Assembly: GCA_030263615.1 (NCBI GenBank)
Contig: SZPH01000001.1
Span: forward strand, 1-64,000
Source of the DNA: Villigracilis sp900696595
GTDB lineage: Bacteria > Chloroflexota > Anaerolineae > Anaerolineales > Villigracilaceae
Direction: 5' to 3'
Length of the DNA stretch: 64,000 bases
Made by a program: the position numbers and the translations under genes. The notes under the pieces were generated by a model. The model saw only the letters and a program-made list of their open reading frames with translations, was not told the origin of the DNA and ran no database searches. This document shows positions 1 through 8,445 of this stretch, one piece after another; positions within the stretch are counted from its first letter, which is position 1; each line of letters opens with the position of its first letter.

Positions 1-1405
1 GCGTGCCGACGATCAGGATGGGCAGGCGCAGTTCGGGGACGACCGCTCCCAAAATGGCGGCGGCGGCGATGACGAAGAATGCGCCGAGGTACAGATAGAT
101 TTTGATCGCGCCTTCGCTGGTGAGCGTTTGCAGGAGGGAAGGGCGCGGCTCAGCCGGGACCTGGGGCTGGGGCGGCGGAACCTGGGCTTTTTCCTCCGCT
201 GGGGCTTTTGCGGCAACCGCCGTCGGCGCGGGAGTGGCTTGAACCGCTTTCGGCGTGGATACAGCCTGCGGGGCGGGAGTCTGCTGGGGCGGAGTCTGAG
301 CCGCGAAGTCGAAATCGTAGCGGCGGCGAAGCACATCCGCGATGTGTATGTCAATCAATTTGCTTTTTGCCCACTCGTTGATCTCCTGAAGGATGACGTA
401 GCGGACGCCGCGATCCAGTTTGTTGGCGTTGGCGCGTTTTTGGACGACGCGATTGGCGGCGGTGTCGAGCGCGGCGAGCGCGGCGGCGCGAATTTTTTCG
501 GAGTTGTTTTGGGAGGCAAGCATTTCGAGCTGGCGACGAACCGCCTCGCTGCTGAAGCCCAGCCCGCTTACGGTTTCGACGGCTTGAGATATAACGTCTT
601 CGTCCGCGCTTTTGAGGTCGCCGAGAACTTTGTCGAGAACTTCTTTTGCATTATTCATATCGCCTCCAGCGGTCATGCCGGTCGCCGCGTTCGTTGGGGC
701 TGTGGCTCCCCGCAATCGGTTGAACGCGACCCGCGCATCCATGCGGACGTCCATGTTGTCGTCTTCGTCGGCGAGTTCTTCGAGGCGTTTCAGAATCGCC
801 TCGTTGCTTTCCGTGAAGCCCCCCAATTTATTAATTGCCTTAAGGACGACGACATCGTCTTCGCTGCCCAGGTCTTCAAAGACGGTATCGAGCATGTTCT
901 GCGTCGGTTGAATGAGGGGTTGGTTCTCGATTATTGGCGGCGCGACCGGGCGGGCTGGAGTCGGCGGATTGTCACCCTGCACCCAGCGTCTGGATTGAGT
1001 CGCGTTGACTCCCCAAATGAGAAGTAGAACGATAACGACGACGCAGGCAAATACGCCTTCGGCGCCCACCAGCCCGTCGAACAAAACGCCGAAAAACGCG
1101 ATGCCCGTGCGAATGCCCGCCTGAATCAACGCCTTGCGCCCGTGTTCGCGGACAAAGGCGCTTTCCTTATTGTTCGCATATTGCAGAAGTAGAAGGTGCC
1201 ACAACCCGGAGCCGATCACGCCGAAGACCAGGCTGATCGCGTCTCCGTTGTAGGAACATTCGATGGGGAGGTTCGCGCACACCGCCCAACCGGGAGACAG
1301 GCTGAATATGAAAAACAGGGTGGGGATGGTCAGAAGGGGCGAAGCCGTCAGCCAGGTATAGGCGCCACTGGCGAGGCGTATCTCCTGCTCGGATGGGAGA
1401 ATCAT
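1..1405 (-). CDS. Membrane protein with DUF4870-like N-terminus and HEAT-like helices, partial
   Basis: About 468 codons are open from the ATG at 1405 to the window edge; the C-terminus is missing. The first 140 residues hold three to four hydrophobic segments (about 21-40, 55-75, 97-137) and a segment NKESAFVREHGRKALIQ resembling the DUF4870/Tic20-like family. Residues 165-330 are alternating amphipathic helices resembling HEAT-type repeats. Residues 370-425 are a Pro/Ala/Thr-rich linker, followed by another membrane segment at 435-468. A GAGAGG-like ribosome site lies 5' of the start. Function unknown; a membrane scaffold is an inference. Open reading, coding character and membrane segments are clear; the family names are tentative. 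Confidence 0.7.
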   Translation of the reverse strand, partial: MILPSEQEIRLASGAYTWLTASPLLTIPTLFFIFSLSPGWAVCANLPIECSYNGDAISLVFGVIGSGLWHLLLLQYANNKESAFVREHGRKALIQAGIRTGIAFFGVLFDGLVGAEGVFACVVVIVLLLIWGVNATQSRRWVQGDNPPTPARPVAPPIIENQPLIQPTQNMLDTVFEDLGSEDDVVVLKAINKLGGFTESNEAILKRLEELADEDDNMDVRMDARVAFNRLRGATAPTNAATGMTAGGDMNNAKEVLDKVLGDLKSADEDVISQAVETVSGLGFSSEAVRRQLEMLASQNNSEKIRAAALAALDTAANRVVQKRANANKLDRGVRYVILQEINEWAKSKLIDIHIADVLRRRYDFDFAAQTPPQQTPAPQAVSTPKAVQATPAPTAVAAKAPAEEKAQVPPPQPQVPAEPRPSLLQTLTSEGAIKIYLYLGAFFVIAAAAILGAVVPELRLPILIVGT

Positions 1406-1429
1406 TCAGTCTGCCTCTCTTTTTCCATG

Positions 1430-1526
1430 ATCGGTCGCGGTTTATCCGCGATAGGTTATTCACAGTACCGCAAACTTCAGTTTGCTCTCGCGGGCGCAAA
1501 CTGAAGTTTGCGGTACGGGCCGCGCT
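1430..1526. repeat. Dispersed palindromic repeat, family A, copy 1
   Basis: Two arms, GCAAACTTCAGTTTGC-like at about 1468-1485 and GCAAACTGAAGTTTGC at about 1496-1511, form a large inverted repeat ending in CCGCGCTA. Related copies lie at 48990-49083 and 63809-63898. The terminal TAG, read on the minus strand, is the stop codon of the adjoining amylase gene. Confidence 0.8.
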
Positions 1527-3000
1527 ATCTCAGTACGACTCCGCTTCTTGGTTGGAGGGTGAGTTGACCGTCGCTTATCATCGGCGCGCCGTGAAGGATC
1601 GCAGGTTGGGCGGGCAGGTTCAGCGACACTGTTTTATGTTTTTCCGAAGCGTTGAGCGCTATGAACAGGGTTTCGCCTTCGTGTTCCCGCGCATAGACGA
1701 TGACATGATCTTCGGTGTGAATCTTGCGATAGGTTCCGCGCCGCAGGGCGGGTTGTTCTTTGCGCAGGGCGATGCAGGCTTTGGCGGCGTTGAAGAGATC
1801 GTTATTCCATTTTGATTCATCCCACGGAAAAGCCTTGCGGCAGTCGGGGTCGTGTCCGCCGTCCAGCCCGATCTCGTCGCCGTAGTAGATGCAGGGCGCG
1901 CCGGGCATGGTGAAGAGGAAGAGCCACGCCAGTTTGAGGGAGTCCGCGTCGCCGCCCGCGCAGGAGAGGAAGCGCGGCATGTCGTGACTGTCCAGTAAAT
2001 TCAGTTGCGCGGAGACGATCTCCGGCGGGTAGAGAGTTAATACGCGCTCGATCTCGCCCGCAAATTGATGCGCGTCCATCGGATGGATGCGATCTTTCAA
2101 CCCGCCCGCCTGACGGATCACGTCCATGTTCAAGCGCCCGCCTGCGAAGAAATTCAGGGCGGCCGCTGTAAAGAGATAATTCATCACCGCGTCGAACTGG
2201 TCGCCTTGCAGCCATCGTTGCGCTTCGTGCCAGATCTCGCCGACGATGTACGCCTCGGGGTTGAGCGCTCTCACGCGGCGGCGAAACTCGCGCCAGAATT
2301 CGTCGTCGTCAATTTCGCCCGGCACGTCCAGCCGCCAGCCATCTATGCCAAACTTGATCCAGTATTCCGCCACGTTGAAAAGGAATTCGCGCACGGCGGG
2401 CGTATGGGTGTTGAACTTCGGCAGGGCGGGCAAATTCCACCATGCGCGATAGCCGATGGCGGTCAGGCTGTCTTCATGACGAAGCATGTTCTGTTCCTGA
2501 TGCGTGGGATACGCCCCCCAATGCCCGTGTCCGTTCAGCCGCGATTCGTCAAAGTAAAACCAATCCTTGTAGGGCGAAGCCGCGCCTGTTTCCAGTACGT
2601 GATGGAATTGCCAGAATCCGCGCGAGGCGTGATTGAAGACGCCGTCGAGGATGACGCGGATGCCGCGTTGGCGGGCCGCGTCTAAAAATCCCCGAAAGGC
2701 TTCGTTGCCGCCCAACAGCGGATCCACGTTGTAATAATCGTAGGTGTGGTAACGGTGATTGGAAGCGGAGGCGAAGATGGGGTTGAAATAAATCGCATTG
2801 ATTCCCAAATCCTGCAAATAATCCAGCCGCTCTGCCGCGCCGTATAAATCGCCGCCTTTAAAACCGTGAACGGTGGGCGGAGAGTCCCAGGCTTCAAAGC
2901 CAAAATTGGGAGACTTTGAACTCCGTAAAGCGCTCCGGGCAAAACGATCCGGAAAGATTTGATAGAAAACAGCGTCCTTCACCCAGTGGGGTATGACCAT
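1525..3000 (-). CDS. GH13 alpha-amylase family hydrolase (neopullulanase/cyclomaltodextrinase-like)
   Basis: 491 residues. All four conserved GH13 regions are visible: DGVFNH (119-124), GWRLDVPGE with the nucleophile Asp225 (221-229), GEIW with acid/base Glu255, and LLDSHD with Asp340 (335-340). The N-terminal VFYQIFPDRF is typical of the neopullulanase/cyclomaltodextrinase/maltogenic amylase group, but the extra N-terminal beta domain is absent. No signal peptide is seen, so it is probably cytosolic and cuts imported maltodextrins. It is the last gene of the sugar-uptake cluster, beyond a terminator. Residues about 24-34 (ALRSSKSPNFG) resemble dispersed repeat family D. The TAG stop lies in repeat family A. 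Exact substrate specificity cannot be told. Confidence 0.9.
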   Translation of the reverse strand: MVIPHWVKDAVFYQIFPDRFARSALRSSKSPNFGFEAWDSPPTVHGFKGGDLYGAAERLDYLQDLGINAIYFNPIFASASNHRYHTYDYYNVDPLLGGNEAFRGFLDAARQRGIRVILDGVFNHASRGFWQFHHVLETGAASPYKDWFYFDESRLNGHGHWGAYPTHQEQNMLRHEDSLTAIGYRAWWNLPALPKFNTHTPAVREFLFNVAEYWIKFGIDGWRLDVPGEIDDDEFWREFRRRVRALNPEAYIVGEIWHEAQRWLQGDQFDAVMNYLFTAAALNFFAGGRLNMDVIRQAGGLKDRIHPMDAHQFAGEIERVLTLYPPEIVSAQLNLLDSHDMPRFLSCAGGDADSLKLAWLFLFTMPGAPCIYYGDEIGLDGGHDPDCRKAFPWDESKWNNDLFNAAKACIALRKEQPALRRGTYRKIHTEDHVIVYAREHEGETLFIALNASEKHKTVSLNLPAQPAILHGAPMISDGQLTLQPRSGVVLR

Positions 3001-3035
3001 GCGATTCCTTTTTCAGGCGGATGGAGATATTCAAG

Positions 3036-3080
3036 TGAAAAGCCCGCTCAAACCGAAGAGTCTGTTGAACGGGCTTTTCA
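3036..3080 (-). terminator. Intrinsic terminator after the ABC ATPase gene
   Basis: AAAAGCCCGCTCA (3038-3050) pairs with TGAACGGGCTTTT (3066-3078) with one mismatch. The hairpin lies between the ATPase stop (3098) and the amylase start (3000) and is U-rich on the minus strand. It may lower amylase expression relative to the transporter. Confidence 0.7.
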
Positions 3081-3097
3081 CCTGTGGAAGGCAGGCT

Positions 3098-4198
3098 TTA
3101 TCTTATGGCTTCTTCGGTTTTCGCGTCAAAAATATGGAACTTGTCCATGTCGAAGATGACCTGAACTTCGTCGCCGACGCGCTTTTGCGAGCGCGGATCC
3201 ACGCGGGCGATAAACGTATTCTTTCCATTGACAAGATAGAGGAAGGTTTCGTTGCCCATCAACTCGGTCACGTCCACTTTTGCGGGGACCTTCTCGCCGT
3301 GAGTGTTGACCGGGGCAAATTCGGGGTCGTGGATGTTCTCCGGGCGGATGCCGAAGGTGACTTTTTTGCCGTCGAGGTTTTTGTACGGCGCGGCCAGCGC
3401 GTCTGGAATCTGGACTTTGAAGGATTCCATCTCTACAAAGACCTTGCCGCCGTTGACGGAGAGCGCGGCTGGGAAGAAGTTCATGGAGGGCGAGCCGATG
3501 AATCCCGCCACAAAGAGGTTTGCAGGACGATCGTAAAGCGCCTGCGGAGTATCCAATTGCTGAAGGATGCCCTTGTTCAGCACAGCAATACGGCTGGCCA
3601 TGGTCATGGCTTCGGTCTGATCATGGGTGACGTAGATGAAGGTTGTCTGCAAACGCTGGTGCAGTTTGCTGATCTCGGCGCGCATTTGCACGCGCAGTTT
3701 CGCGTCCAGGTTGGAGAGCGGTTCGTCGAAGAGAAAGACCTTCGGCTCGCGTACGATGGCGCGTCCGACTGCCACGCGCTGGCGCTGCCCGCCAGAGAGT
3801 TGGCGCGGCTTGCGGTCGAGCAGGTGTTTAATGTCGAGTATCTCCGCCGCTTCTTCCACGCGCTTCTTGATCTCAGCCTTGGGGGTCTTGCGCAATTTTA
3901 AGCCGAATGCCATGTTGTCGAAGACCGACATGTGCGGGTAGAGCGCGTAGGACTGGAACACCATGGCAATATCGCGGTCTTTCGGCGCGACGTCGTTTAC
4001 CACGCGGTCGCCGATGCGAATCTGCCCTGACGTGACTTCTTCCAGCCCGGCTAACATGCGCAGGGCGGTTGTCTTGCCGCATCCCGAGGGTCCGACGAGA
4101 ACGAGAAATTCCTTGTCGGCCACCGTGAAGTTGATGTTCTTGATGACTTCCACGGGCCCAAAACTTTTTATTACGTTGTCATAGGTGACGCTTGCCAT
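3098..4198 (-). CDS. ugpC: Sugar ABC transporter ATP-binding protein (UgpC/MalK/MsmK family)
   Basis: 366 residues, usual length for the family. Walker A GPSGCGKTT is at 36-44, the Q-loop follows in VFQSYALYPH, the ABC signature LSGGQRQRV is at about 134-142, and Walker B VFLFDEPLSNLD at 154-165, with an H-loop in YVTHDQTEA. The C-terminal third contains the TOBE/regulatory region typical of MalK and UgpC (RPENIHD segment). It energises carbohydrate import at the inner face of the membrane, presumably with the two permeases and binding protein upstream. Such ATPases often serve several transporters, and the symbol stands for the family only. Confidence 0.92.
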   Translation of the reverse strand: MASVTYDNVIKSFGPVEVIKNINFTVADKEFLVLVGPSGCGKTTALRMLAGLEEVTSGQIRIGDRVVNDVAPKDRDIAMVFQSYALYPHMSVFDNMAFGLKLRKTPKAEIKKRVEEAAEILDIKHLLDRKPRQLSGGQRQRVAVGRAIVREPKVFLFDEPLSNLDAKLRVQMRAEISKLHQRLQTTFIYVTHDQTEAMTMASRIAVLNKGILQQLDTPQALYDRPANLFVAGFIGSPSMNFFPAALSVNGGKVFVEMESFKVQIPDALAAPYKNLDGKKVTFGIRPENIHDPEFAPVNTHGEKVPAKVDVTELMGNETFLYLVNGKNTFIARVDPRSQKRVGDEVQVIFDMDKFHIFDAKTEEAIR

Positions 4199-4243
4199 GA
4201 GAGTTTGCCTCCAATCGGATGAATATAGTGGCTGAATTATAAA

Positions 4244-5251
4244 TCATCGCAGTCGGATTGGCGCGCCCAGTTTTGCCGATTCGAGCAGACTCAGGAGCAC
4301 GGCTGTGTTGCCGCGGCTGTCCGCCAGCGAAATGCGCGGAGGCGCGTTGTTCAGGATCGCGTCGCGCATATCTTCCACCTCGCCGCGGTACGGTTCGCTT
4401 CCCGCGATTTTCAGCGTTTCCTCCCGGTCTCCGCGTTTGAGATGGATTTCATTCTTCAGCCCCGGCTTGAACGGATTTGGAATATGGATCGTCCCCTCGC
4501 TCCCGACGATCTCGATGAATGTCCTGATTTGGGATTTGAAGCCGCAATCGAATTGCAGGATGGCTCCGTTTTCAAAACGCGCCTGTCCATAAAAGGATTC
4601 ATCGTATCCTCCCGGGTCCTTCGACTCGCTCAGGGCGGCGCCTGCGACCTGCCAGCCAAAAACTTCGGCCGGTTCTGCGCCGACGATCATTCGCGCGTAG
4701 GAGACCGGGTAGCAACCCACATCCCACAGACTGCCGCCGCCATATTCTTTAACGAAGCGGTAATTTCCCTCGCGCGCGAGCGTAAATGTGAACGCGCCGC
4801 GAATGAGTTGAAGTTTCCCTATCGCGCCTTCTTCCGTCAACGCTTTGACCTTGAGAGTCTGTTCATGGTGACGGTACATGAAGGCTTCGGTTGCGATTCT
4901 GCCGGTCTCTTTCGACGCGGCGATGATCTCGTCCACTTCTTCGAGCGAGAGCGCGAGCGGTTTTTCGCACAGGACGTGTTTTCCCGCTTTCAGCGTTTTG
5001 ATGGTCCACCCGGCGTGCAGGTGATTGGGGAGCGGGTTGTAGATGATGTCTATTTCGGGGTCATTCAGCAGGTCGTCATAACTTCCGTAGGCGCGGGGGA
5101 TGTCCCATTCGCGGGCGTAGGCTTGGGCGTTGGAAAGGCTCCGGGAGGCGACGCCCAGCAACCGGGTCCGTTTGGAGGCGCGCAGGGGTTTGATCAAAGC
5201 CCGGTTGATGCGGGCGGTTGAAAGGAGTCCCCAATTCAAGGTTCGATTCAC
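4244..5251 (-). CDS. Gfo/Idh/MocA family NAD(P)-dependent oxidoreductase
   Basis: 335 residues. A Rossmann start (NWGLLSTARINRALIKPL), the CEKPLA motif with the family's catalytic-region Lys at residue 97, and YGGGSLWDVGCYPVSYAR are characteristic of glucose-fructose oxidoreductase/inositol dehydrogenase relatives. It starts 3 bp after the permease stop, so it is translated with the ABC transporter; it probably oxidises or epimerises the imported sugar, substrate unknown. Residues AALSESKDPG near 206-215 are encoded by a segment (about 4617-4640) matching the core of a widespread repeat (CCCTGAGC...GTCGAAGG), and look like an in-frame repeat remnant. Confidence 0.9.
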   Translation of the reverse strand: MNRTLNWGLLSTARINRALIKPLRASKRTRLLGVASRSLSNAQAYAREWDIPRAYGSYDDLLNDPEIDIIYNPLPNHLHAGWTIKTLKAGKHVLCEKPLALSLEEVDEIIAASKETGRIATEAFMYRHHEQTLKVKALTEEGAIGKLQLIRGAFTFTLAREGNYRFVKEYGGGSLWDVGCYPVSYARMIVGAEPAEVFGWQVAGAALSESKDPGGYDESFYGQARFENGAILQFDCGFKSQIRTFIEIVGSEGTIHIPNPFKPGLKNEIHLKRGDREETLKIAGSEPYRGEVEDMRDAILNNAPPRISLADSRGNTAVLLSLLESAKLGAPIRLR

Positions 5252-5254
5252 GCA

Positions 5255-6076
5255 TCAGCCTTTGAGGGAGCCTGCCAGCAACCCGCGCAGGAAGTACCTG
5301 CCGAGGAAGATGTAAACCAAAAGGGTGGGCAACGCGGCGAGGAGCGACCCGGCCATTTGCACGTTCCAGGCGATGATTTGACTGCCGGCCATGTTGTTGA
5401 GCGCCACGGTGATGGGCCATTCTTTGTTGCCGGTCAGGATGACGGCGAAGAGGAAGTCGTTCCATGCGGAGGTGAACTGCCAGATGAGAACGACGACAAA
5501 ACTGGGAAGCGATATGGGGAGCAGGATGTGGCGATAGATGCCGAGCATGTCCGCTCCGTCCATTTTGGCGGCTTCGAGCAGTTCCTGCGGCAGGCTGGCG
5601 TAGTAGTTGCGGAAGGTGAGCGTGGTGATGGGGATGCCGTAGATGATGTGCGCGAGCGCCAGCCCGGGCAGTCCGCTGATTCCGGAATAGTTCATGAATT
5701 GTACGAGCGGGATCATGATGCTTTGATAGGGGATGAACATGCCGAAGAGGATCAGCGGGAAGACGATGTCGGCGCCTTTGAATTTCCATTTGGCAAGGAT
5801 GAATCCATTCAGGGAGCCGAGCGCGGAGGAAAGCAGCGTGGCTGGGACGACCATCAGGAAACTGTTTTTCAGGTGGGGCGCGAGGTTTTTCCATGCCTCG
5901 ATGTAGTTGTCGAAAGCGATGCCTTTGGGCAGGTTCCACATGGTCTTCAGGTCAATTTCCGCGAAACTTTTGAAGCCGGTTACAAGCATGACGTACATCG
6001 GCAGCAGATAAAAAGCCGTCATGAGGAGGAGCGGAATGTATAACCATGTTTTTCCGATGCGGAGTTTCGGATTCAT
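5255..6076 (-). CDS. Carbohydrate ABC transporter permease (MalG/LacG-type)
   Basis: About 273 residues with six predicted membrane helices. The binding-protein-dependent permease EAA loop is visible as EAAKMDGADMLGIYRHILLP. The start chosen is ATG at 6076, which overlaps the upstream permease stop as ATGA; the longer reading upstream lies inside that permease and is not membrane-like. It forms the inner-membrane pore with the preceding permease and is powered by the ATPase at 3098-4198. Family CUT1 is likely from the company of a large binding lipoprotein, an amylase and a MalK-type ATPase. Confidence 0.92.
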   Translation of the reverse strand: MNPKLRIGKTWLYIPLLLMTAFYLLPMYVMLVTGFKSFAEIDLKTMWNLPKGIAFDNYIEAWKNLAPHLKNSFLMVVPATLLSSALGSLNGFILAKWKFKGADIVFPLILFGMFIPYQSIMIPLVQFMNYSGISGLPGLALAHIIYGIPITTLTFRNYYASLPQELLEAAKMDGADMLGIYRHILLPISLPSFVVVLIWQFTSAWNDFLFAVILTGNKEWPITVALNNMAGSQIIAWNVQMAGSLLAALPTLLVYIFLGRYFLRGLLAGSLKG

Positions 6077-6960
6077 GATTGCGCCTCCGTTTTTAGGGTA
6101 TAGCGGATGTAGGGGATGATGAGGAACGCCACGCTGACGAGCAGGATGATGCCGATGGCGGCTCCCTTGCCGTAGAACAAGCCGTCGAAGGTGATCTGCC
6201 ACATGTAGATGGCTGGCACGTCCAGCGGCAGTTGTTTTCCGGCGATGGCGACGATCAGGTCGAAGACTTTCAGCGACATGTGTCCGAGGATGATGAGGGC
6301 GGAGAGGGTGACAGGCGAGAGCAGGGGGAGCATGATATGACGGTAGATTTGCAGGTCGTTTGCCCCGTCAATTTGAGCCGCTTCTTTTAATTCCGTTGGG
6401 ATGGCGCGCAGTCCGGCGAGGTATAAAGCCATTGTGTAACCGGACATTTGCCAGATGGCAGCCAGGGCGATGGCGGCCATGCCCCAGGTGGGCGTTGTGT
6501 GCCAGGCGTTTTGCAGGGAATCCAGCCCGAGATAGGAGAAGAGTAAATTCAAGCCGCTGGTTCGCGAACCGGAGGCGGGGTTCATCAGCCAGCGCCAGAC
6601 TACGCCGGTGACGATGTAGGAGATGGCCATGGGGAAGAGGAAGAGGCTGCGAAAGAATCCTTCGCCCTTCAAGCCCTGATCCAGCATGACAGCCAGGATG
6701 AAACCGAGGAGAATACTGCCGACGACAAATACCCCTGTGAAGAGCAAAGTGTTGCGGACGTCCACATGGAAGCGCGGGTCTTTGAATAGTTCGATATAGT
6801 TGTTGATCCCGTTCCATGTGTAATCGGCGTTTAAGCCTTTCCACTTGCTGAGCGAGACGCGCGCCGACCACCCGATGAACGCATAGACGAAGATGAAAAC
6901 AGCCAGAATGGAAGGGGAGACGAGCAGGATGTTGAGGAATCGGTCTTTGTCTCTGAGCAT
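6073..6960 (-). CDS. Carbohydrate ABC transporter permease (MalF/UgpA-type)
   Basis: 295 residues with about six membrane segments and the EAA loop ELKEAAQIDGANDLQIYRHI. The start at 6960 (MLRDKDRF) is preceded by a GAGG ribosome site; the longer candidate start at 7011 lies inside a terminator-like hairpin and is rejected. It pairs with the permease at 5255-6076 and overlaps it by 4 bp. The separation from the binding-protein gene by a hairpin with a U-run fits the common arrangement in which the binding protein is made in excess over the membrane subunits. Confidence 0.92.
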   Translation of the reverse strand: MLRDKDRFLNILLVSPSILAVFIFVYAFIGWSARVSLSKWKGLNADYTWNGINNYIELFKDPRFHVDVRNTLLFTGVFVVGSILLGFILAVMLDQGLKGEGFFRSLFLFPMAISYIVTGVVWRWLMNPASGSRTSGLNLLFSYLGLDSLQNAWHTTPTWGMAAIALAAIWQMSGYTMALYLAGLRAIPTELKEAAQIDGANDLQIYRHIMLPLLSPVTLSALIILGHMSLKVFDLIVAIAGKQLPLDVPAIYMWQITFDGLFYGKGAAIGIILLVSVAFLIIPYIRYTLKTEAQS

Positions 6961-6970
6961 GGAAACCTCG

Positions 6971-7014
6971 TAAAAAAAGAAATGGTTGAGGCTCGCCTGA
7001 GCCTCAACCATTTT
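6971..7014 (-). terminator. Terminator/attenuator between binding-protein and permease genes
   Basis: A perfect 15-bp inverted repeat (6980-6994 with 6999-7013, 4-nt loop) is followed on the minus strand by seven U residues (6972-6978). It lies directly after the binding-protein stop and before the permease ribosome site, so it most likely causes partial termination or stabilises the upstream mRNA. Confidence 0.85.
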
Positions 7015-7025
7015 AGCGCTTTAGA

Positions 7026-8369
7026 TTACTTACAGGGACCGCTGGAGGCGCAAGCCGCAACGAGCGCCGCCTGGAAGTTTTCGACGTTGCTGTCGGCGAC
7101 GAATAAGCCGAGGGCGGTGTCAATTTCGGTCTTCCAGGAGTCGTTGGCAACCACGCCGTGAGTCAGCGAACCGACGACGATGTTGCTGGACCAGTCGTCC
7201 ATGGCGGATTGCAGATATTCGCCGAAGAGCGACTTGTCGCAGTCGGTGCGGGCGCAGATCGAGCCTTTGACCGGGTTGAAGGCTTCCTGTCCTTCTTTGG
7301 AACCGGCGGTCTTCAGCCAGGCGGCCGCCGCGTCGGGGTGGGGCGCGCCCACTGCCAGCACGAAGGAGTCGGAAAGGAACTGGAACACGCCGACCGAACC
7401 GGGCGTGGGCGCCCAGCCGTAATCGGTCATCGGGGTCTTGCCCAGTTCGCGGAAGTAGCCTTCCGCCCAGTCGCCCATGACGTTGAAGGCCGCGTCGCCG
7501 TTGATGACGAGTTGAGCGGCATCCTGCCAGGAGAGCGAAGCCGAATCGGCGTTGGCGTAGGTCAACACTTTGGCGAAGTTATCCAAAGCGGCTTTGACTT
7601 CGGGGCTGTTCCAGTCGGTGGAGCCGTCCCACAAGCCGTTGTAGGCGTCCGAGCCGAGCGAGCCGAGCAGAACCGTTTCGAGCAGGTGCATTTTGGTCCA
7701 CTGTTCGCCGAGCGCAAGCGGTTGAACTCCGGCGGCTTGCAGGGTGTCCATCGCCGCGAACCATTCGTCCATGGTGGTCGGCACGGCGACGCCATTGGCT
7801 TCGAGCACGGCCGGGTTGTACCACAGCACGTTCGCGCGGTGGATGTTGACCGGCACGGAGTAGATGTTGCCGTCCTGCGAGATGAGCGGGATGAGGGTTT
7901 CGGGCATCACCTCCAGCCAGCCTTCCGCCTCGTAGAGATCGTTGAGCGGTTGAATCTGACCGCCAGCCACGTAGGTGCCGATGAGTTCCTGCCCGGCATG
8001 GCCCTGCCAGCTATCGGGCGGGTCGCCAGCCTGCAAGCGGGTGGCCAACACGGCGCGGGCGTTGGTTCCGGCGCCGCCAGCCACGGCGGAGTTGACGAAC
8101 TCGATATCAGGGTTGGCGCCGTTGAAGACGACGATCATCGCATCGAGGCCTGCCGCCTCGCCGCCGCCGGTCCACCATGAGAACACTTCGACCGAATCGC
8201 CGCCGGTCGCCGCTTCAGTGGCGGCTTCAGTGGCGGCTTCGGTCGCGGCTTCGGTCGCCGCCTCGGTCGCTTGGGGAGCGGCCTCGGTTGCGGCGGGGGT
8301 TCCGCACGCGGCGAGCGCCAGCGACATGACCGCCAGCAGGCTCAGTAGGGTAAACAACTTTTTGTTCAT
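7026..8369 (-). CDS. Extracellular sugar-binding lipoprotein of ABC transporter
   Basis: 447 residues. A lipoprotein signal peptide ends in LALAAC (Cys21), then a linker made of ATEA repeats (about 28-56), then a type 1/CUT1 solute-binding fold (VEVFSWWTGGGEAAGLDAM start; WYNPAVLEANGV and WFAAMDTLQ segments are typical). It captures the sugar outside the membrane and delivers it to the permeases downstream. An AAGGAGAG ribosome site is present. The linker is encoded by near-perfect 12-bp repeats at about 8205-8275, which could vary in number by slippage. Ligand unknown; an alpha-glucan or related oligosaccharide is suggested by the linked GH13 gene. Confidence 0.93.
   Translation of the reverse strand: MNKKLFTLLSLLAVMSLALAACGTPAATEAAPQATEAATEAATEAATEAATEAATGGDSVEVFSWWTGGGEAAGLDAMIVVFNGANPDIEFVNSAVAGGAGTNARAVLATRLQAGDPPDSWQGHAGQELIGTYVAGGQIQPLNDLYEAEGWLEVMPETLIPLISQDGNIYSVPVNIHRANVLWYNPAVLEANGVAVPTTMDEWFAAMDTLQAAGVQPLALGEQWTKMHLLETVLLGSLGSDAYNGLWDGSTDWNSPEVKAALDNFAKVLTYANADSASLSWQDAAQLVINGDAAFNVMGDWAEGYFRELGKTPMTDYGWAPTPGSVGVFQFLSDSFVLAVGAPHPDAAAAWLKTAGSKEGQEAFNPVKGSICARTDCDKSLFGEYLQSAMDDWSSNIVVGSLTHGVVANDSWKTEIDTALGLFVADSNVENFQAALVAACASSGPCK
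8205..8275 (-). repeat. 12-bp tandem repeat encoding the ATEA linker
   Basis: Consecutive near-identical 12-nt units encode Ala-Thr-Glu-Ala in the flexible linker of the sugar-binding lipoprotein. Low-complexity linkers of this kind are common in Chloroflexota lipoproteins. Confidence 0.7.
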
Positions 8370-8445
8370 TCTTCTCTCCTTTTTATAAGGGAAATCTATT
8401 TTTAATTTGTCGAGCCGGGTTTGAAGTTAATGAATGGGCCGTGAA

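Noticed and set aside
128..1027. A 299-codon open frame on the plus strand at the left end
   Set aside because: It is antisense to a longer frame on the minus strand with membrane segments and normal linkers; its protein lacks any recognisable pattern and is Arg/Gly-rich.
6961..7011. N-terminal extension of the first permease
   Set aside because: It lies inside the terminator hairpin and adds residues unlike a permease start.
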